Positions 12,201 to 21,200 of a DNA stretch of 64,000 nt are shown here, in pieces. The stretch lies in NCBI RefSeq assembly GCF_947172395.1, contig NC_069090.1, forward strand, positions 4,164,291 through 4,228,290, read 5' to 3'. Numbering within the stretch: position 1 is the first letter of the stretch; the number at the start of each line of letters is the position of its first letter. The position numbers and the translations under genes are program-made. The stretch is from Bicyclus anynana. Taxonomy: Eukaryota > Arthropoda > Insecta > Lepidoptera > Nymphalidae. The notes beneath the pieces were generated by a model. It was given only the letters and a program-made list of their open reading frames with translations, made no database searches and was not told the origin of the DNA.

Positions 12201-15200
12201 AAGAACCGTTGAACAATACGTTTCAAAATGTACCGAAACCAAGAAAGTCACTCCCGCAAAGGGTGTATAATGAAATGGTAATTCCTAAAACGGATGTACA
12301 TTTGGATAGTGAAAATTATGAATCGTCGACAACAAGTTCCAGTTGTACTAATTCACCTAAAAGGATGTCTTTTTACGGATTCAACAGACCAAAAGTCCCT
12401 TTTAGAAAGATTATTCGGGAACCGCCGAGAATGTATACGGAAAATCAGCACATCGCATCGTCTAGTAGGATAAGACCACTTTTAAATTCTGGAAATGCCC
12501 CAAGGGGCTTAGTTCGAAAGTTGCCCATAACTCCCGTCCTACCGTCGAAATTCTCACCAATAGCAGGTTGGACTCGCATGATACTTAGATGTCGTCGCGA
12601 TCCTTTTGTTGCGCTTTAATCTAGATTGTTTATGTATAGTATCTTTGTAATCGTTATAATTTCGTTTAAAGAAGAGCTTTAGCTATATTTGTGATATCTT
12701 GTGAAACTATAGTCCATTTTGTTTGATTTCATAACACAACACATCACAAATCATGGCTTAATGCTATGTCAGCATGCATTTTTCATTGAATATTTTTATA
12801 TTGTCACGTTGCACGATTTTCTTATAATCGATTGAAAACGATATTGCTTTTGCCTGTATCAATTTGGTCATTATAAATGTCTAACATACTTTAATAAACG
12901 CTTAGAATTTTCGTTTGGACTAAACTCGTGTATAACATTTTCTATTAGACAATTTAGATAATTGAAAGCATTAGAGTAATTAATAAAAAAAGTAAATCAG
13001 ATCCTGTACTGTTGAAACTGTTAAACGAACCTAAAAGTTGCTATGATAGTATTCTCAAGAAGTTTTTAGTACTTTGAATTTAAATCAATTGAATTTTTAT
13101 AATAATATGAAATAACATAAAAAGGCACCTTTTTCGTTTCTTTAAATTCACTTTTCGACACAATGCATATTTTATTCAAAAAGTCATTGGACAAAAGAAT
13201 ATTTATCAACCTTTGTCTATTTCAAATATTTAAAGACCTACTTTGGTTTTGAACTCCTTACCACTGTCAAAGCCTCAAGAAGTATTGAAAAGCATAAGAA
13301 GCACACACAAAGTCGTATAGAAAATGTTATAATTAACTTGAGACTGAATTTTGACTTAAAAAAAAGGTAAATAGCGGTTGATGACGTAAACGAAAGACAT
13401 TAGACCAAGTTGAGTGTAACCAGTATGTGTTGAGCGTTGAGCATGCATGTAATGCGCGTGGTGTGTAGGAGCGCGCAGCCACATGTCGCCTTCGGAGCCC
13501 GAAGAGTCGGGGATGAGGCGCGCCATCTCGCTGTCCGACCTCGCCGCCAAGCCCGTGCCGGCGCCGAGGATGTCGCCAGGTAAACGTGGTGGCGGGATTT
13601 CCTCTCAGACTAACAACATCGTCAAATCCATCTATACAGGGTGTTGTGGAGTAATTCCTATAACTCCAATCCAATGACATACCGTCGGTCTAGGTGTGAT
13701 AGCTCGTACGTGCAAATTGACTAACTTTACAGGAGAGACAAGAAACATCTTTTAGGTTTGGCCGGTGGGAGGCTTCGGCCGTGGCTAGTTACCACCCTAC
13801 CGGTAAAGACGTATCGCCAAGCGGTTTAGCGTTCCGGTACGATGGCGTGTAGAAACCGAAAGGGGTGTGGATTTTCATCCTCCTCCTAACAAGTTAGCCC
13901 GCTTCCATCTTAGACTACATCATCACTTACCATCAGGTGAGATTGTAGTCAAGGGCTAACTTGTACAGAATAAAAAAAAAAAACTAAAAGTCGTTTTATG
14001 CGACCAAAAACGTTTTTAATGTACGTACTACAAGATATTTACGGGCTACCAACGGAAAAGCTGTTTGAAGCTTTCTGCATCAAAATCAAATTTTACCAAA
14101 AATTGGTAAAATTTAAGGTATCACATCTAGACGTAACAGTATAACCGTAGGTCGGATGACCAGAAAATTAGAAAAAGCTTGCTTAGATAGAATTGTTAAT
14201 TGATTTAGGCAGGCGATAAATTATTGAGGAAAAGAAAACTCTTCAAGACTTCTTTCTTCTTACAATAGTCCAGCGGGCGGAGATCGAACCTAGACCTCTC
14301 GACAAATCTTTTCATTTACTTTTTTCAATTGTTTTACAGTTGCTTTGCTTATCAAAATAGCAAATAGATTAAACTCAAGTTTTGATGGGAAATTACAGGA
14401 TAGACTAATCTAATTTGTAATTCATAAATTAATCTGTGGGTGTGGATAAATGTTCTATTGCGTTTGTGGAACTTTTGTGATATTATTTGTAACTATAACT
14501 TTCAGTAATCTCTAATAATTATTATTAATTTATTTTTCGATTATTTAGAAAAAGTGTACACTTTTTTGATACTACTAAAACTTTAATAACTATATTCTCT
14601 GGTGACGGCATATAAACTAATTATATTTTTGAAATTCTATAGTATTAAATTTGACTTGGGATAATGTTTGTTAACGTAAATAATAGTTGTGTAGTATTGA
14701 CATGTGGGAAATATTGATATTGGTCATAACCTCAATATTAAGCTTTACTTAATCGAGCAGGCATGGGGCAGGCTTTTAGATATACTTGTATTGGGTTTTG
14801 TTAACTTTAGCTGAGCTTGCATGTATATGTTTGCATGGTTTTTATTAATTCTACTAATAATATTAAAATTAATATTATATTATATGCCGTGGCGTGCACT
14901 TCATACGACTAAAAATCTAACTATATTACAAAAGGATTTTCCATTTAGTACTATTTATACGTACTATGCCTACTCTAATTAAAGATCGTGTGCACGCCAT
15001 AGCTTATAATGACGTTTCATGTTGTAAAATAATTGTATATATTTGAACTTTTTCTTCAGCGTCGACCAAACCCACCCAACAAATGAACCAAAACGCGAGC
15101 AAATCGCCGAGCGGGTTCGTGCGACCGGCGCCGCGGTACAACAACAAGTCCAACATGACCAGGAGTTCCAGCGTTGGCGTTTTGAACAACCAAGTAAGTG

Positions 15201-18200
15201 GTATTCATAGACGCTGCAGGGGCACCCCCAGGGGACCATTCGCCTGCTGAGTGTCGAACTCTCAAACGCATAGAGTTTAAATTCGACACTCAGCGGGCGA
15301 ACGATCTCCTGGGGGCACCTACACAACGTCTATTACTTCCACTGTAAGATACCTAAGATAATTTTCAGAGAATTTTCTTAATTCTATGCGTGTGTGAAGT
15401 CTGCCAATCCGCATTGGGCCAGCGTGGTGGAGTATTGGCCTAACCCCTCTCATTCTGAGAGGAGATTCGAGCTCAGCAAGTCAGCAGTGAGTTGTTGAAC
15501 ATGGGTTGATGATTATATGATGTGTATTTATGATAGTGCAATAGTGCTTCGTCATTATGGTCTGTGGCACAATTTTAAAATAAACGTTTTTTTCTTCTTT
15601 GTATATATGAGAGTATATAACAGATAAACATTTGCCCACAGAGCGACTCAGAGTCCGACCCCACCCCGTCTCGTCAGCAACCTCCCCGCGCAGGAGGTCT
15701 GATGAGGCCCACCATCAGCTCGGCCAACAAGGCGGCCGCCAACACGGCGCGGCGGCGCGGTCTGGCCAACTCCTACAGCACTGGTGAGGACAGATTATAC
15801 CCATGATGTCATTGTGACCCGTAAACTTCACAGTAGTGCCCTAACTGCTAACATGTCTAAAATGTTCAGTAGCTCAACTGCAAAGCTGTCGGACTCATCA
15901 TCGAGGGGTGGTGGTTAGACCCTACTACGGTCGTATCCACTCCTAATACAGTCTTTCCCGAATAGTTGGAGGGTAATAGGAATATTGGTCTTGTTTAAAA
16001 GATATGGCAAATATTCTTTAAAAAAATGTTTTTATTGTATTTAGGAACAAGAAAATACAGGATATTATAATGTCTGTCAAAAATCTAGTTAGTTATATTA
16101 AAACAAAATTATAATATAGTTCTTAAATTCACAGTAGTGGTACCTAACTTCTAATATGTTCAAAATTTAGTCACTGGCCAGTTTATCAAATTTAGTAGGT
16201 ATGTTAAAAATATATTGAGAATAGGTTGCCTAAAAATTCCCGGCCAAACAATTATTAAACATTATTAATCATGTATTTTAAAGATAGTTTAGCCAGGACC
16301 ATGTTATGAAAAGGTAAAGTTGCCTGTGTAAGGTTATAGGGGCTTATTTCTGGATCTACTAAACCGATTTTGAAAACATTTACCAGTAGAAAGCCGTAGT
16401 ATTTGTGAGTGTCATAGATTTTAGTTTACCTCTGTATTCCCAAGGGAATGAATATCACGCGGGCGGGATGTCTGCTATTTGATGTAAACACTTTTGATCC
16501 AATTTACATATAGGTGAAGGTTTCTATTTCAGATCTTACTATTACAGTTTCTTAGTATTACAGTGCTGGTGTATATCACTAGAGGCATTAAGTTAGGCGT
16601 CCATAGCAAATTCAGTGACACAGCTAACAATACTAACATAGTCGCCTCCACGTGCACGCGATAGTCGGCTTTATGTCGCACGTCATAACGACTGTTTCAG
16701 TGAGCGTCGCGCGCTCCGAGTCCAGTTCGGAGGCCGAAGGCGAGGTGCAGAGGCCGCGGGCCGCTTCCGCCGACAGGGGGACCAGGAGAATGGGTAAGAT
16801 TCCTTCCAAGGTCACAGTATCCTTCAGTTTTTTCATAGGGATGGGCGTATTCTCCTGCATCGATAACATTCACAATTGTGCATTAAAATAACCGTGTCAG
16901 ATTAATAAGTTATGTAACAGTTGAAGCTGATTGTCATTTCGAGTTCAGTGTGGTGTGGGGTTCATCTTTTTAATACTATTGACAATCTCATAGATTAAAG
17001 TAAGAAACATGAAGGCCGGTTTCCATATCTTGGCACTTGTCATATAGTAAGAAATTGGCAAAACTTATATTTAGATTATCCAACATTTATTAGATTTTAG
17101 TGCAACTGGGCCATAATATTTCAAATATTATTGTCACAAAGCTTTCTGATATTGGTATATTACAGATAGCTTTTTCTGTTGCATATAAGAAAAAAAAGCA
17201 ATATTAGTGCAAGTAAACTAAGCAAGTAGAAATACAGCTTGTATCCAATATGGTTGTACCAATTGCAATGATGATATATTTGCAACAATCATTGATAGTG
17301 GACAATGTTACTTTTGGTTGGCTTTATTATAATTTTTTTTCTGTCTTCTATCCAATTTTCACTTATACTCAACAACATAAGTAAAATTGTAACAGCACAA
17401 GTAGGTATGCCCCTATCACGTATATCGGGGTTCTCAGACATGTCGGCATATCTCAGCGACTCCCTTGTCAAAGCAGGCCGCAGCGGCAGTGAGCGCGACA
17501 TATCGGCGAAGGCTCGCGAAGTAACCGCGCGGCTAACCTCTAACAACAAACCGCAACGAATCAAGCAGGAGCCGCCGGCGGACGCGAATTGTATGTCCAT
17601 GTTTCAATCACTAACAGCACGTCACATTGGGAGAAGTCATAACATAAATAGTCGTCAACGCACAAACTTTTAGTACCCATGTCATGTCGAATGACTCGAT
17701 ACCGTGCGATGTATGTAGAATTTTTGTAGTATAATAGTTTAAGTTAAATGTATAGAGTAAATGCGAGTAGAATCTTCACAAGTAGGTTTAAGATGTGCAT
17801 TACGATATAATATGAGACAAGAAAGAGACAAACGTCGACCAATAGTGGCGCAATCGAAAATTACGATCTCCCTTTCTCTATATATGTTTTTGACTTATGC
17901 TAGCCCTACAGGGGTGCTAACATGCGATCAGTGAACAGAAATATTTTCGTCTAATGACGTCGGAGTTGTCCCAGTCCCATCTCTATTCTACCAACGCAAT
18001 GAAAGAGATAGCGGTATTTCCGGTAGCGCCCTCATTGGTTGAATTTCGTCTATATCTCTTTACGAGTTTATAATATGGTTAGAAGTATGTTATCACCTCA
18101 GGAGTGATATAGCTTCTTCTACATCATTAGTAGTAAAGCATGATTCTAACTGACCGGAATCAAATCTTGCACAGAAATAGTTTGTGTAGTTGATTTATAT

Positions 18201-21200
18201 GTATAGCCAAATTAAATTTTAGGTTTTGATATATCCTTTTCCTTTTGATTAAAATTTATACTAATATTATAAAGCTGAAGAGTTTGTTTGTTTGATTGAA
18301 CGCCATAATCTCAGGAACTCTTGGTCCGATTTAAAAAATTCTTTCAGTGTTAGATAGCCCATTTATCGAGGAAGGCTATAGGCTATAAATTATCCGCGTA
18401 TTCCTACGGGAACGGGAACCACGCGGGTGAAACCGCGCGGCGGCAGCTAGTGTACAATAACATGCGTCGTGCAGTGTCGAGTCGTTTGATGTATCAGTCC
18501 ACTCTAAAATCGAAAGAAAACGTTGCCTTTCTTTTCATTCTCAATCATGGAGAGAATTATCTTATCACTACACTTATTTCACACTTCATAAAATTAATAA
18601 TTAAATTCAGTCACAAAATTCAACACTCACTCAGACTAACGCTTTATTTATTTATTTTTAAGCTTCATAATTTACCGTGTTTTTGGATTCTTTTATATTT
18701 TTTTTTGTTTTTCATTAAATTATGTTCATATCTTTTGATATGATTGATTAAATAGAATTGTTAATATCAGTGGCACATGACTGGATCACAGTTTAGTGCC
18801 AGTAGTGATGTGTGTTGAATGCGCTAGTGTCGTCGTCGCAGCTGTGCTCGGCGCTGACGGAGCAGCTCACGAAGACGGCCAGCAAGGTGGTGCAGCTGTA
18901 CCGCACGCTGCAGCGGGAACCCGACTGCGCGGCGGACATAAGTGGTAAGTGATCTATCTATACTACAGCCTTTCTTGATGAGTACTGTTTACCAACAAAC
19001 AAATTCAAAATGAGGGTATAAATCTAGTCACTTCACTTAAATTAATGAAAATAAATTTGACTAATAAGCTTAAAACAAACCGTACATAATTTTAAATTGA
19101 TGTGCCTATTGTAAACCATATAGCATTGTCTTGAAGATCACATTTGTGTACCGAGGTTCCTCTCGTTCCTGCTCACTGTTAGAACCGCTGTTGAAACTCG
19201 AAGTATCCTCGTGTAAGTTCCTCTCAGGCGCCATTGAGTCCGAACCAACAGAAGGATTAGCTTCCGTTGTCTCCATGCTCCGTGCGCCATTTTCGTGCAC
19301 GTGGTTTACATTAAGAAACTCAATTGATCGAACCACAATAATAAAATATGCACTATTACCGATGTATAATTGTATTTGTAAATCGTATAAGATAATATTT
19401 TTTAGAAAAATAAGATATTATTTCAATTTTTTTGTGTACGCGGTGACAGTACACAATGCTATGAGCTAAAATGTCAGTGCTTACACACTGGCTAGCACGA
19501 TGAAACAACTACACCTCCTTTAGTAGATTTAAGGAACTAGGTATGTATCGATGTTCTGACCATAGAAAGGTAAGGTACACAAATGCGATCTTCAAGACAA
19601 TGCTGTATGGTTTTCCTCTCGGCACATAATATCGGTTTTATTGTTATGTTAAACCGTTATAATAAATAAGTTATGAAATGACATCCATTTCCTACCTTCA
19701 TTTCTAATTTATTTGTTGATAAACAGCATTCATCAAGAAAGGCTAGTATAGCTACAATTCCTTAACTACGCTTAAGGCCGGCCGCATACACTCGTTTTCC
19801 GAATTCGTTTGCCTAACGCGTGATTTCGATTTGGAATTCCGTGAGACTACCGCGGACTTTACATTGTTCTTCATTCGGAATGTATATTGTCGCAAGGGCT
19901 CGTTTTTGAAAATGGTTTCAGCCTGATTTTTAAAAATAAAAAAATCACACGAAAGAAGTCGTGGGAAGTCTGGTATGGACATGAAAAAATTCAAATAAGA
20001 AGTAGATCAAATAAGAAGTTGACGGCCTCCGTGGCGCAGTGGTATGCGCGGTGGATTTATAAGACGGAGGTCCTGGGTTCGATCCCCGGCTGGGCAGATT
20101 GAGATTTTCTTAATTTGTCCAGGTCTGGCTGGTGGGAGGCTTCGGCCGTGGCTAGTTATCACCCTACCGGCAAAGATGTACCGCCAAGCGATTTAGCGTT
20201 CCGGTACGATGCCGTGTAGAAACCGAAAGGGGTGTGGATTTTCATCCTCCTCCTAACAAGTTAGCCCGCTTCCATCTTAGACTGCATCATCACTTACCAT
20301 CAGGTGAGATTGTAGTCAAGGGCTAACTTACTTGTAAAGAATAAAAAAAAAAAATCTATATTTTAATGTACTATAATGTAAATTTGGACATTCGATAAAA
20401 AGATAACCTAATCAGGCTGAAAAGGGCTAGAACTCTGAGCCGTTAAGCCAGTTAATAATAATACTCACGTGTGTGTGTGTGTATGTTGTGACTTGTGTGA
20501 CATTGAAGCTGTAGTGTGATTACTTTAATCAGTTTAATCTATTCGTAATGCATCTGTATATGAAATAGCAAAATGTGTACGTTTCCAACAGGGCTCGAAG
20601 CTGCTATCCTGGAGACGCAGAAAGTGCTCTGTGGTGCTGTCCGGGCGACCAACGGCGAAGGGGAGCATCTCAATAACAGAGGTTTGTTTGTTTACTAGTT
20701 ATAAATCGAGCTAAACCCTCGTTGACCTCGTTTGTGTAAGAATATCGGGATGAAAAGTAGCCTATTTGCTATATTATACACCGTAAAGTTTTCTTCGTCT
20801 TAAACCTAAATCCCACTTAATATACCCAATGTATTATTATAAAAAAAAAAACAAAATGCACTGCAAGGAGTTACGATTGTAACTAACTTTCAAAAATCGA
20901 TTAATTTAAAACATCCTGTATTTTCAAACACCTACTTATTCAGTGCGATGCCGCTCTGAATAGGTAGGTGATGCGCTTTTAGCCTAAAGTTCAATAACTT
21001 CATACTTACGAAACAGAATTAAAAAGGATTTTTAAAGTTTTTCATGATTTTTTTATCGCTAGCGTGTGAATTAGCTCGAGGTCATTTTTAATATCGTTAA
21101 GGGGTTTCTTGTATTGGAATAATAAATGTCGGGACGGCTTACAGACGGTGAAACTTGCACGGTGTATATCTTTCTCTGCCAATTTTAATTTTTTTAGCTA

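Noticed and set aside
13333..13680. 115-codon minus-strand frame
   Set aside because: A shadow of Wdr62 exon n and its GC-rich surroundings.
20021..20095. tRNA gene candidate
   Set aside because: It has good A and B boxes but is followed by a constant non-tRNA body and poly-A tail repeated at 33,314 and 45,062, so it is a SINE head.
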